Assembly (NCBI RefSeq): GCF_018860745.1
Contig: NZ_JAHKPY010000003.1
Location: 372,001-436,000 of the forward strand
Direction: 5' to 3'
DNA from: Zobellia uliginosa
GTDB lineage: Bacteria > Bacteroidota > Bacteroidia > Flavobacteriales > Flavobacteriaceae
Length of the DNA: 64,000 nucleotides
Shown: piece after piece, positions 36,093 to 44,839 of the stretch
Layout: each line of letters begins with the position of its first letter
How positions within the stretch are numbered: position 1 is the stretch's first letter
The notes under the pieces: generated by a model
Told to the model about the DNA's origin: nothing
The model's database searches: none
The model's input: the letters and a program-made list of their open reading frames with translations, nothing else
Made by a program: the position numbers and the translations under genes

Positions 36093-36524
36093 TTAACAAG
36101 AAGAATCCGCTATAATTTTCCATTCACCGTTTATCTTCTTAAAGATAATCATAAAAGTTCCATGGGCATCGCCAACTTCCCGTTGTAAAAAGTATTGTCC
36201 CATTACGTAATAAGACTCTTCGTTGATTTTAGTGATTTCATCAATCTGAAAATTTAAAACTCCCGTAGCCTCTTTGTTAGGATAACCTTTTTTGTAATTA
36301 TCTAAAGTGGTTTGCCAGCCTTTTGTTATTTTGCCACCACTGTAATAGGTAAGTTCATCAGACTTCCAATAACCCTGCATAAATCCCTCTAAATCGTGAT
36401 TGGACCATGATTCTGCTTGAGATTCTAGAATATTTTCGATAGCTTCAGTATCATTATTTTGAGCGGATAATGAGCTAAAAATCATTAAAAACCCTATAAC
36501 CAATAGCAAGTTGTTATTTTTCAT
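36093..36524 (-). CDS. Secreted NTF2-like (DUF4440/SnoaL-type) protein
   Basis: A 143-residue protein with a signal peptide ending at SLSAQ and a single NTF2-like fold, showing the typical pattern ILESQAESWSNHDLEGFMQGYW at the start and TFMIIFKKINGEWKIIAD at the end. Such proteins bind small ligands or act as hydrolases or isomerases; no catalytic site can be named. It is similar in type to the broken gene at 26990-27448. A terminator of the upstream BI-1 gene lies before it, so it is probably transcribed separately. Confidence 0.83.
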   Translation of the reverse strand: MKNNNLLLVIGFLMIFSSLSAQNNDTEAIENILESQAESWSNHDLEGFMQGYWKSDELTYYSGGKITKGWQTTLDNYKKGYPNKEATGVLNFQIDEITKINEESYYVMGQYFLQREVGDAHGTFMIIFKKINGEWKIIADSSC

Positions 36525-36555
36525 AATGTCCTTTATTTGATGATAGGATGAAGAT

Positions 36556-36587
36556 AAAAAAAAGCCTTAATACTTGTATCAAGGCTT
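36556..36587 (-). terminator. Intrinsic terminator of the Bax-inhibitor-like gene
   Basis: On the minus strand AAGCCTT (36587-36581) pairs with AAGGCTT (36568-36562), followed by a run of eight Ts (36563-36556). It lies 26 nt past the stop of the BI-1-like gene. Confidence 0.85.
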
Positions 36588-36613
36588 ATCGATTAATATA
36601 TAAACCCTAAAAA

Positions 36614-37324
36614 TTAGTCGCTTGTATGAATATTTAGAATATACCAGAATAGTAACATAAGGCTTGCAAAAAGCCCTAAAGAGGCTGCTACATATTGATG
36701 GGTTTTATATTTGTGGACAAGGTTGGAGGTTTGGTATAAAATTGAGCCAGACGCCAAAATAACCATAACTCCGCTAAATAATAGCCCTAAGTCAAACCCA
36801 AATAAGATACCTGCAACTATAAGGCCAAGTGCAATTGCGAATCCAACGGCTAAAATAGATTTTAAAAATGAAAAATCTTTCCTTGTCAATAAAACTATGG
36901 CAGAAAGTCCTGTAAATAAAGAAAGCGTCATAATAGCCGCTTGATTTAATATATCAAAGGAGCCTCCATCGGTGTATGATAACACGATAAAAATCAGAGG
37001 GATAAAAATAAAGGCTTCTGCAATTACATAAATAAGAAGCGCCAAGTAATGCATCTTACTGCTCGTGCTCTTTAAGGCAATACGTTCTGCATAGTTGGTT
37101 ATGAATAAAAAGCCACCTAACATAATTAGCCAACTATAACCATCTGTTAAGGATAGGGCAAAATTCAGTAGGGGAGGAATTTGAAAAAATAAGGTTTCTA
37201 TAAGAATAAATAACAGTACCGCACCTGCTAAATGCGCATATGTTTTTCTGTAAAAGACAGCTCGTTCGGTTTCGGTAAGTGTGCTTTCCACTTGGTTGGT
37301 GGTAGTGTTCTGGTAGTCCTTCAT
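36614..37324 (-). CDS. Bax inhibitor-1 / YccA-family membrane protein
   Basis: A 236-residue inner-membrane protein with about seven transmembrane helices after a charged N-terminal segment of some 28 residues (ending RAVFYRKTYAHLAGA). The helix pattern and the second-helix motif fit the BI-1/YccA/YetJ family, whose bacterial members act as pH-dependent calcium leak channels or modulate the FtsH protease. The specific role here is unknown. It is a single-gene unit with its own terminator. Confidence 0.88.
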   Translation of the reverse strand: MKDYQNTTTNQVESTLTETERAVFYRKTYAHLAGAVLLFILIETLFFQIPPLLNFALSLTDGYSWLIMLGGFLFITNYAERIALKSTSSKMHYLALLIYVIAEAFIFIPLIFIVLSYTDGGSFDILNQAAIMTLSLFTGLSAIVLLTRKDFSFLKSILAVGFAIALGLIVAGILFGFDLGLLFSGVMVILASGSILYQTSNLVHKYKTHQYVAASLGLFASLMLLFWYILNIHTSD

Positions 37325-37709
37325 GTTAATGGTTTAGGTGGTAATACAAATAAAAAAATAATCCGCTAAATGTTGCTAATTATTTGTTGAACTACGGTTT
37401 TAATCGTTTTTGGTCTAACATTCTTGTTTTCAATGTGTAATGGGTGTTGAATAGAGCTACAAAAACAGCAGAACTTACATTTTATCTCAAGAAAATACAA
37501 CAGTTATTTTACTATGTAATAAAAGTACTTTAGCTGATGATTTGTAATATGTAATTGGGCGTCAAAGGGTAGAATAGAGAAGTAATAAATGGCCACAATT
37601 TATTTGTAACCTTAATTTTGAAAACAATAGATAAAATTTTCTAGGCCAGCAAAATTGTTGTTAGCCTAGAAAACTAGATATAGATAGGTTTCACTTAAAT
37701 TGAAAAGCA
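37325..37709. other. Intergenic region without genes
   Basis: About 385 bp between the leftward BI-1-like gene and the 3' end of uxuA. It must contain the BI-1 promoter, which I cannot pinpoint, and the uxuA terminator hairpin at 37637-37673. I see no RNA gene or further reading frame. Confidence 0.5.
37637..37673 (-). terminator. Probable terminator of uxuA
   Basis: A perfect 10-bp stem (37637-37646 with 37664-37673) with a 17-nt loop, 36 nt past the uxuA stop, followed on the minus strand by a short T-run. Confidence 0.65.
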
Positions 37710-38912
37710 TTATTCAAAGAATGCTCTCCGGATGCCTAATTCCAATCCGCGTAATTCTGCCAATCCTCTTAGGCGACCAATAGCAGAATATCCTGGGTTT
37801 GTTTTTTTGTGGAGGTCATCTAACATTTGGTGGCCATGATCAGGCCGCATAGGTATAACTGCATCCTTCCGGCCTTCGTTTTTTCTTCGTTTTTCTTCTT
37901 CTAAAATCAATTTTACCATATCGTACATGGGCACATCGCCTTCTAGGTGATTGGCTTCATAGAAATTTCCATTCTCATCACGTTTTGTACTTCGTAAATG
38001 TAAAAAGTGAATCCGGTCAGCAAAACGTTTTAACATTTTAGGAAGGTCATTATCTGCCCTAGCGCCCAAAGAACCTGTACAAAAGGTCATCCCGTTATTT
38101 ATGGACTTCACCTGATCAAAAATATAAGCGTAATCCGCTTCGTTTGTCATAATTCTAGGCAATCCTAAAATAGAAAACGGTGGGTCATCTGGATGTATGC
38201 ACATCAACATTCCATTTTCTTCTGCGGTGGCCATAATCGCATTCAAAAAATAGACCAGATTGCTGCGCATATCATCTTCGTCCATGCCATTATAAGTGTC
38301 TAGAGTGGCCTGAAACGGACTAAGGTCTATGCCAGTTTTAGGTATATTATAAGTTTCTGAAGATCCTGGTAGACCAGCTATTATTGTTTTAACCAATTGA
38401 TAGATGTCATCATCGGACATACTGTTGAAGTGTGCTTGGGCAGCTTCAATTTGAGTTTTGGTAAAGCTTTTATCGGCATTCGGTCTTTTTAAAATAAAAA
38501 GGTCAAAAGCAGCAAGAGCCGTGGCATTAAAGAAAAGAGCCTTTGAACCGTCTTCAACTTCATGATATAGGTTAGTACGCGTCCAATCAAGAACAGGCAT
38601 AAAATTATAACAAACTACGTTTACGTTACATTTAGCCAGATTTTCTAAACTAATCTTATAATTTTCTATAAGTTGTTCAAAACCATCTTGCTGAGTCTTT
38701 ATACTTTCATGAATAGGTAACGATTCTACTACGGACCATACCAAACCATTTTCTTCTAAAATATTCTTACGTTTCTCTATTTCTGATATAGGCCAAATTT
38801 CTCCATTGGGTATATGATGTAATGCAGTAACGATACCTGTGGCACCGGCCTGTCTAATATCTTGTAGGCTTACCGGGTCATTGGGCCCATACCATCTCCA
38901 TGTTTGTTCCAT
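37710..38912 (-). CDS. uxuA: Mannonate dehydratase
   Basis: A 400-residue TIM-barrel enzyme, full length for UxuA. It opens with the characteristic [20 protein letters not shown] and ends with MRPDHGHQM and [18 protein letters not shown]. It dehydrates D-mannonate to 2-keto-3-deoxygluconate with Mn2+ in the cytoplasm, the third step of glucuronate breakdown. It lies 51 nt downstream of the SDR mannonate oxidoreductase gene, so both form a leftward operon divergent from susC. This links the locus to uronic acid use. Confidence 0.96.
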   Translation of the reverse strand: MEQTWRWYGPNDPVSLQDIRQAGATGIVTALHHIPNGEIWPISEIEKRKNILEENGLVWSVVESLPIHESIKTQQDGFEQLIENYKISLENLAKCNVNVVCYNFMPVLDWTRTNLYHEVEDGSKALFFNATALAAFDLFILKRPNADKSFTKTQIEAAQAHFNSMSDDDIYQLVKTIIAGLPGSSETYNIPKTGIDLSPFQATLDTYNGMDEDDMRSNLVYFLNAIMATAEENGMLMCIHPDDPPFSILGLPRIMTNEADYAYIFDQVKSINNGMTFCTGSLGARADNDLPKMLKRFADRIHFLHLRSTKRDENGNFYEANHLEGDVPMYDMVKLILEEEKRRKNEGRKDAVIPMRPDHGHQMLDDLHKKTNPGYSAIGRLRGLAELRGLELGIRRAFFE

Positions 38913-38963
38913 ATTTAGGCACTTCTTAATTAGTTGATAATTGATTAAATCAGCAAGGAAACT

Positions 38964-39770
38964 CTATACTCCGCTAAAAGCACTGAAACCGCCATCTACA
39001 GGAAGTACGATTCCTGTAATAAATTTTGAGGCATCACTACATAAAAACTGAATAGCACCGTTAAGTTCCTCAACTTCTCCAAAACGGCCCATAGGTGTAT
39101 TTCTTATTATAGTCTCACCCCGTTGGGTGAAAGAACCGTCTTCATTGGTAAGTAGTGCTTTGTTCTGTTTTCCGATAAAGAAACCTGGAGCTATAGCGTT
39201 TACTCGAATACCGCTACCGAATTTGGTAGCCATTTCCACAGACATCCATCTGGTGAAGTTTTCCATAGCAGCTTTAGAAGCAGAATACCCTGCTACTCTT
39301 GTAATAACACGGTCTGCAGCCATAGAAGAATAGTTAATGATAACACCTTCTTTTTGCTCGGACATCACCTTACCGAAGATCAAAGAGGGAATAAGTGTTC
39401 CGTTGAGGTTAAGTTCCGTAACCTTATTGAAGTCATCAATCTTAATATCAAAAATAGATTGGTCAGGAGCAACCGTTGCTCCTGGTAGGTTTCCGCCCGC
39501 AATATTTAAAAGAATATCAATTCTCCCATAATCGGACAGAATTTGATTTTTAGCACTTTCTAAGGAGTTCTCACTTAGAATATCAGCTTCATATGCTTTG
39601 GCGTGTCCGCCCACGGTTTTAATTTCATCTAAAAGTGCTTCAACAGAATTTTTTTTACGGGTAAGCAAGGCCAATTTTGCTCCAGAATTAGCTAAACTTT
39701 TTGCTACACTACTTGCTAAAGCTCCACTCGCTCCAGTTATTACTGCAATCTTATTTTCTATGTTAAACAT
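38964..39770 (-). CDS. uxuB: SDR-type D-mannonate oxidoreductase (fructuronate reductase)
   Basis: A 268-residue classical SDR: TGASGALA nucleotide-binding loop, catalytic Ser in INYSSMAAD, the YSASK Tyr/Lys pair and a C-terminal LPVDGGFSAF. The ATG at 39768-39770 is chosen because the Rossmann fold begins right after it; an upstream in-frame ATG would add 22 unlikely residues. Classical UxuB is a long-chain dehydrogenase, but Bacteroidota often use an SDR next to uxuA for the same step (fructuronate to mannonate). The assignment rests on this adjacency more than on residues. Confidence 0.8.
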   Translation of the reverse strand: MFNIENKIAVITGASGALASSVAKSLANSGAKLALLTRKKNSVEALLDEIKTVGGHAKAYEADILSENSLESAKNQILSDYGRIDILLNIAGGNLPGATVAPDQSIFDIKIDDFNKVTELNLNGTLIPSLIFGKVMSEQKEGVIINYSSMAADRVITRVAGYSASKAAMENFTRWMSVEMATKFGSGIRVNAIAPGFFIGKQNKALLTNEDGSFTQRGETIIRNTPMGRFGEVEELNGAIQFLCSDASKFITGIVLPVDGGFSAFSGV

Positions 39771-39857
39771 GGTTTGTGTTTTATGAGTGCCCAAGATAAA
39801 ACAATCTAATCGATTACCCAGACATGAATATGTCATATTCTTTTATCAAGTAAAATA

Positions 39858-39877
39858 TGATATGATTTTCCATATCA
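39858..39877. promoter_or_regulatory. Candidate operator: inverted repeat TGATATG-N6-CATATCA
   Basis: A perfect 7+7 inverted repeat with a 6-nt spacer lies 88 bp upstream of the uxuB start. Its half-site TGATATG occurs again at 40000-40006 at the edge of the direct repeats before susC. It has the shape of a site for a dimeric HTH regulator. The regulator is not in the window unless the HTCS or AraC protein binds it. Confidence 0.5.
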
Positions 39878-39967
39878 ATGGATTTAAGAACAGTTTTCAG
39901 TCAAATAAAAATCAATTGCTCAGCCATTTAAATTATGATTTTTCAATGTTTAATTGGGTTACAGACC

Positions 39968-39975
39968 TATTTTTG
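39968..39975 (+). promoter_or_regulatory. Candidate -7 element of the susC promoter
   Basis: TATTTTTG matches the TAnnTTTG box, about 140 nt before the susC ATG. The nearest upstream TTG (39954-39956) is too close for a standard -33 element, as expected for an activator-dependent promoter. Confidence 0.35.
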
Positions 39976-40001
39976 TGTAACAAATACACTTATAAATGAT
40001 G

Positions 40002-40037
40002 ATATGATCATTTGTTGCATTTATATGATCATTTGTT
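40002..40037 (+). repeat. Two 15-bp direct repeats spaced 21 bp, upstream of susC
   Basis: ATATGATCATTTGTT occurs at 40002-40016 and again, identically, at 40023-40037, start to start exactly 21 bp, or two helical turns. Each copy contains the palindrome ATGATCAT. Direct repeats on one helix face suit binding by an AraC-type dimer such as the HTCS encoded downstream. Confidence 0.65.
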
Positions 40038-40114
40038 CTTAAATAATTGTTAAATAAAAGTCATTTTTGAGAAACTTAAATAAATGTTAACAGCTCAATT
40101 AAACTCAGGCACTT

Positions 40115-43100
40115 ATGAATCAAACTAAAATTAAAATTAAAAAATGGCAACCCAACAGATATTTGTCGGGATTGTTATGGCTTCTGGCAATAGCTTTTGG
40201 TCATGCCCAAGACATCACCATAAACGGTACGGTTGCAGATAATTTAGGCCAGCCTTTACCTGGCGCCAATGTTCTGGTAAAAGGTACTACGAGTGGTACA
40301 CAAACAGACTTTGATGGTAAATTTACACTTAAAGCCCCTGGTAATGGAACCATTTCTATAAGCTATATAGGTTTTGTTACCAAAGAAGTAGCTATTAACA
40401 ACCAAACTAGTATTAAAGTATCTCTTGTGGAAGATGCAGAGTCTTTAGATGAGGTTGTAGTAGTGGGTTATGGAACACAGAAGAAATCAGATTTAACGGG
40501 TGCTGTGGCAACTGTAGGGTCAAAGGATATTGAAAAGTATACTTATAATGATGCCTCGCAAGCCTTACAGGGTAGAATGGCTGGTGTAAATGTTCAAGCT
40601 CAAGGTGGTGCACCAGGAGCTAGCTCTGTAATTACTATTAGAGGTACGGGAACATTTAGTAACGCTGGACCTTTATTTGTAATTGACGGTATGATTACCG
40701 GAAATATGAATACGGTAAATCCAGGTGATATTGCTTCGGTTTCCGTTTTAAAAGATGCCTCAGCAACTGCTATTTACGGTTCTAGGGCGGCAAACGGTGT
40801 AGTTATTATAACTACGAAACAAGGTAAGAAAGGAAAAGTCAGTATTGATTTAGATACAAACTTTGGTTATCAAAAAGTAATTAATCAGGTAGATTGGGCC
40901 GATGCTACACAATATGCTGGTATTGTTAATCGTGCTAATGATGCGGATGGTGTTCCAAGGTATCCCGCTAATGATACGGAATTCGACCCTAATTACAGTA
41001 GTAATTTATATGACGATTCTTTTAGAACTGCATCTGTGAGTAATACCAATCTTAGAGTTTCGGGCGGTGGTGAGAACAGTGTTTACAGTCTTTCCTTAAA
41101 TCAGTTTGATCAGGACGGGGTTATTAAATTCTCAGATTTCAAGAGAACAACTGTAAGAGCTAATTTTGGATTGGACAAAGGTAAGTTTAAACTTCAAAGC
41201 ACTATTGGTCTTACTAGAACAGTAGATAATCCTAATCCTTATTTTAATAAAGAAAGAAATTTGCTGCCTACAATTAGATTGAGAAATGATGCTGGAGAAT
41301 GGAGCGCAGATGATAGAGCGGACAGAGGAATAACAACAGCTTACGGAGCTTTTTATGGTCCAGGTACAATTGCGAATGAATTAGGTATCGCGGATACAGA
41401 AGACAGAACTAATACCTTAAATACTGTTATTGGTAATGTTTCAGGTACCTATGAAATATTTGATGGCTTAAGCTATAAGTTAAACTTAGGGATGGAGTCC
41501 TCTTCAAGAAATAACTACACTTTTAGTCCTGATGCACAAGTTATTTATAGCGGAACGAATAAGGCTACATCAGAATTAAGCGAAACCAATACTAATCGTC
41601 TAAATACCTTAGTAGAACATACGCTTAACTATAAAAAAGCTTTTAATAAGCATAGTGTAGATGTATTAGCTGGTTATACCGATCAAAAAAATAATTCTAG
41701 ATCTTTAGGTATAGTAGCGCTAAATGCTATAAATGACATTAGTGTTGCAGGTGCTTTCAGTTCAGAAAATTTGCAAAGAGCCCCTTCACAAGATATCACA
41801 ACAACTATTCAATCTTATTTTGGAAGGTTAAACTATACTTTTGATGATCGATACTTGCTAACGGCTAGTTTACGTCGTGATGGATCATCTCTATTTAAGG
41901 AAGATCTTAGATGGGGTACTTTTCCTTCTATGGCAATTGGATGGAACTTAAGTAATGAGCCGTTTTTATCTAGTTTTGATGCGGTCTCTAATATTAAATT
42001 AAGAGCTGGTTATGGAGAAATAGGTTCTAATAATGTTGATGCATATGCAATTAATCCTTCTATAAATCTATTTAGCACTTATATTCTTGGTGATACGCAG
42101 TCCAGAGAATCTGGATATGCAGTTACAAGAGGTGTAAATAGTAATATCTTTTGGGAAACTACAAAAACTACAAACTTCGGATTAGAGTTTTCTACATTGA
42201 ATAATAAGATAAATGTAACCATGGATTATTTTATTAAAAAATCCGAAGATATTTTAGTTGATATTCAATTACCTCTTTACACAGGGTTTTCTAATCAGAT
42301 TCCTTTCAATAGAGGAAACATAGAAAACAAAGGTTTTGAATTCTTGGTGACTTATGCAGATCAAATTGGCGATCTAAACTTTAATTTAACCGCTAATTTT
42401 TCTACCTTGGATAATGTGGTAACCTCTTTAGGTGGGCAAGCGCCAATCGTTGGTGGAGGATTTACTTCTAATGGATTACAGGGGACAAGAACAGAGGTAG
42501 GTGAATCTATCGGTTCGTTCTATGGATATGTAACCGATGGAATTTACCAAACAGACGCAGAAGCTGCTGCTGCTAACGATCAAGAGGGTAACCCAATAGC
42601 AGGTGATCTTAAATTTAAAGATTTTAATGGTGATGGAGTTGATCCCGACGATAGAAAGTACCTAGGTAGTTCAATTCCTAATTTTGAGTACGGATTTAAT
42701 CTAACCGCAGATTATAAAGGGCTAGATTTAAGCTTGTTCTTTAATGGTGTGTCAGGAAACAAAATTTTGAACTCTACGAAATATAGAGGATATTTTGATT
42801 TTAATGGCAATTATTTAGCGGATGCGGCAAATGCCTGGACACCTACTAATACAAATACCAATATACCAAGAAACACACAAGTAGACCCAGGGTTTAACCG
42901 TAGAATGTCTGATTTTTACTTAGAAAATGGTGCTTATTTTCGTTTAAGAAATGCGCAATTAGGATATACACTTCCGGATGATGTATTAGAAAAAATAAAG
43001 ATACCCAAAATCAGACTATACGTTTCAGCCACTAACCTTTTTACAATAAGTGATTATTCTGGTTATTATCCAGAAATTGGCAGAAATAGTAGAGGAGGTA

Positions 43101-43183
43101 CTAGCCAATTTAATAACGGTGTTGATGAAGGTAATTATCCTACTCCGAGAAGTTATCAATTAGGTTTGCAAGTTTCTTTTTAA
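40115..43183 (+). CDS. SusC-like TonB-dependent outer-membrane transporter
   Basis: A 1022-residue SusC/RagA-family receptor. The signal peptide ends at A31 (FGHAQ), a carboxypeptidase-regulatory-like domain spans about 38-110, a TonB-box-like DEVVVVGYG is at 112-120, the plug at about 125-235 (TGVNVQ-type AGVNVQAQGGAPG, SIYGSRAANGVVIITTK-type end) and the rest is the 22-strand barrel ending in an aromatic residue (LGLQVSF). With the SusD partner it imports oligosaccharides in a TonB-dependent way. Substrate is inferred from the locus as a sulfated uronate-containing glycan. Confidence 0.96.
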   Translation: MNQTKIKIKKWQPNRYLSGLLWLLAIAFGHAQDITINGTVADNLGQPLPGANVLVKGTTSGTQTDFDGKFTLKAPGNGTISISYIGFVTKEVAINNQTSIKVSLVEDAESLDEVVVVGYGTQKKSDLTGAVATVGSKDIEKYTYNDASQALQGRMAGVNVQAQGGAPGASSVITIRGTGTFSNAGPLFVIDGMITGNMNTVNPGDIASVSVLKDASATAIYGSRAANGVVIITTKQGKKGKVSIDLDTNFGYQKVINQVDWADATQYAGIVNRANDADGVPRYPANDTEFDPNYSSNLYDDSFRTASVSNTNLRVSGGGENSVYSLSLNQFDQDGVIKFSDFKRTTVRANFGLDKGKFKLQSTIGLTRTVDNPNPYFNKERNLLPTIRLRNDAGEWSADDRADRGITTAYGAFYGPGTIANELGIADTEDRTNTLNTVIGNVSGTYEIFDGLSYKLNLGMESSSRNNYTFSPDAQVIYSGTNKATSELSETNTNRLNTLVEHTLNYKKAFNKHSVDVLAGYTDQKNNSRSLGIVALNAINDISVAGAFSSENLQRAPSQDITTTIQSYFGRLNYTFDDRYLLTASLRRDGSSLFKEDLRWGTFPSMAIGWNLSNEPFLSSFDAVSNIKLRAGYGEIGSNNVDAYAINPSINLFSTYILGDTQSRESGYAVTRGVNSNIFWETTKTTNFGLEFSTLNNKINVTMDYFIKKSEDILVDIQLPLYTGFSNQIPFNRGNIENKGFEFLVTYADQIGDLNFNLTANFSTLDNVVTSLGGQAPIVGGGFTSNGLQGTRTEVGESIGSFYGYVTDGIYQTDAEAAAANDQEGNPIAGDLKFKDFNGDGVDPDDRKYLGSSIPNFEYGFNLTADYKGLDLSLFFNGVSGNKILNSTKYRGYFDFNGNYLADAANAWTPTNTNTNIPRNTQVDPGFNRRMSDFYLENGAYFRLRNAQLGYTLPDDVLEKIKIPKIRLYVSATNLFTISDYSGYYPEIGRNSRGGTSQFNNGVDEGNYPTPRSYQLGLQVSF

Positions 43184-43190
43184 TAAAAAA

Positions 43191-44768
43191 ATGAGAAAAA
43201 TGAAAAATAATAAAATCACAATAAAGGGTGTAGTGGCAATATTTGCTCTTTTAACCCTTAATATAAATTGTTCCGATGATGCTTTAAATCAGGACAATCC
43301 AAACATCCTGGTACCGTCATCGTTTTGGGGTACAGCAGAAGATGCAAATAAAGCTATTTTGGGAGCGTATAGCCCATTTATTGCCATAACGTATTACTCT
43401 AGATTTGAAGTGTTCCTTTCTGATTATAGGGATGATGTTGTAAATGGATTTAACTCTTCTGACCGAACGGCAGCTGGTGCATTCAATGCCACTGCAGACC
43501 GTAATGCACCCAAATGGATGTGGGAAGCTCAATTCAGAGGTGTTTCAAGAGCTAATGATGTTCTGTTCAATGTTCCCAATATAGAAATGGGAGCAGCAGA
43601 GAAAGAAAACATATTAGGAGAAGCTTATTTTATTAGAGGTTTCAACTATTTTAATCTAATAAACAACTTTCTAAATGTTCCTATAATAACAATTCCAGTA
43701 GATCAGATGGAAGCTCCGGATTTGTTACCGCAAGCACCTCCTGCAGAAGTATGGGCGCTAATTGAAGAAGATTTAAAGAAGGCACAAACCATGTTGCCAG
43801 ATTCGTGGCCAGCAGATCAAACAGGTAGAGCTAGGGCCAAAGCTGCTACAGGTTTATTAGGTAAGGTGTATTTATATCAAGGTAAATATGCCGAAGCTAA
43901 AGCGGAATTCATTAAAATTATGGATGGAAGCTTTGAATTAATGGAGGATTACGCGGATAATTTCACTGAGGAATTTGAGAATAATAAAGAATCCTTATTT
44001 GAAATTCAGTTAATTGCCGATGGAAACCAAGGATGGGGCGCAGATGCTTCAAATAGTGGTTCTGGGTCAGCGTTTCAAGCAGATTTAGCTCCAGTAGGGT
44101 ATACCAATCAGAATACCATGAGGGTTAATCAATGGGCTTTGGATTTATTCTTGGATGAGCAAACGGTAAACGGAGAAAACGATCCAAGAACGTACACCAC
44201 TTTCTTTTGGAATACTGAGGATATTACAATATACCAAGGAGATACATTACGCTCAAGAACTTATCTTAACACATCTTATGCAGATGCCTATGATGCCGCG
44301 GGTACAAATATATTTGGAAACAAATATGCAGATTGGAAGTTTAATGGTAAAAAAGAATCTAGAGATGGCGGATGGCACAGTTCTGGAAATAACCTAAGAA
44401 TATTAAGATATGCAGATGTACTTTTAATGTTTGCTGAAGCAGAATTTAATCTTAACGGGTCCACCCAAGCTGCTTTAGACGCTATCAATGAGGTAAGAGC
44501 AAGAGTTGATATGCCGGCTTTTGCAAGCATTACATTGCAAGACATTGAAGACGAACGTGTAAAAGAGTTGACTTTTGAACGTACTAGATATTTTGACTTA
44601 CTACGTTGGGATAGGGTGAAATCTAGAATTGTTGACAATCCAGATTTAAAATCTGAAAGTGGTGGTACAAGCTCTTACAAACCAGGAAGAGAGTACCTTG
44701 CAATTCCTCTTTCAGAATTAGATGGTAATAATAATGACGAAGGGTTTAAACAAAATCCAGGTTACTAA
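43191..44768 (+). CDS. SusD/RagB-family glycan-binding lipoprotein
   Basis: A 525-residue SusD homologue that caps the SusC transporter on the cell surface. A hydrophobic leader ends in NINCSDD, with Cys at about residue 27; the residue before Cys is Asn, which is unusual for a lipobox. Family signatures are GEAYFIRGFNYFNLINNF near residue 145, the TPR-like NYLDRADVLLMFAEAE-type segment RYADVLLMFAEAEF and ELTFERTRYFDLLRWDR towards the end. The gene starts 7 nt after the susC stop; an alternative ATG lies at 43200. A strong hairpin follows the gene. Confidence 0.96.
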   Translation: MRKMKNNKITIKGVVAIFALLTLNINCSDDALNQDNPNILVPSSFWGTAEDANKAILGAYSPFIAITYYSRFEVFLSDYRDDVVNGFNSSDRTAAGAFNATADRNAPKWMWEAQFRGVSRANDVLFNVPNIEMGAAEKENILGEAYFIRGFNYFNLINNFLNVPIITIPVDQMEAPDLLPQAPPAEVWALIEEDLKKAQTMLPDSWPADQTGRARAKAATGLLGKVYLYQGKYAEAKAEFIKIMDGSFELMEDYADNFTEEFENNKESLFEIQLIADGNQGWGADASNSGSGSAFQADLAPVGYTNQNTMRVNQWALDLFLDEQTVNGENDPRTYTTFFWNTEDITIYQGDTLRSRTYLNTSYADAYDAAGTNIFGNKYADWKFNGKKESRDGGWHSSGNNLRILRYADVLLMFAEAEFNLNGSTQAALDAINEVRARVDMPAFASITLQDIEDERVKELTFERTRYFDLLRWDRVKSRIVDNPDLKSESGGTSSYKPGREYLAIPLSELDGNNNDEGFKQNPGY

Positions 44769-44789
44769 TAATCAATAGTCAGGAAATTT

Positions 44790-44820
44790 AAAGGGAACCG
44801 TTAACAAACGGTTCCCTTTT
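44790..44820 (+). terminator. Strong hairpin after susD
   Basis: A perfect 13-bp stem (44790-44802 with 44807-44819, 4-nt loop) ending in four Ts, 19 nt before the next ATG. It probably ends most susCD transcripts and lowers expression of the FG-GAP and HTCS genes downstream. Confidence 0.85.
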
Positions 44821-44839
44821 ATATTATTTATATTTAACT

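Larger units (their letters stand above)
39771..40114. other. Divergent regulatory region between uxuB and susC
   Basis: About 344 bp with no gene. It holds the promoters of the leftward uxuBA operon and the rightward susCD operon and two candidate operator elements, an inverted repeat at 39858-39877 and a 21-bp-spaced direct repeat at 40002-40037. The layout suggests coordinated control of uptake and uronate catabolism. Confidence 0.7.
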
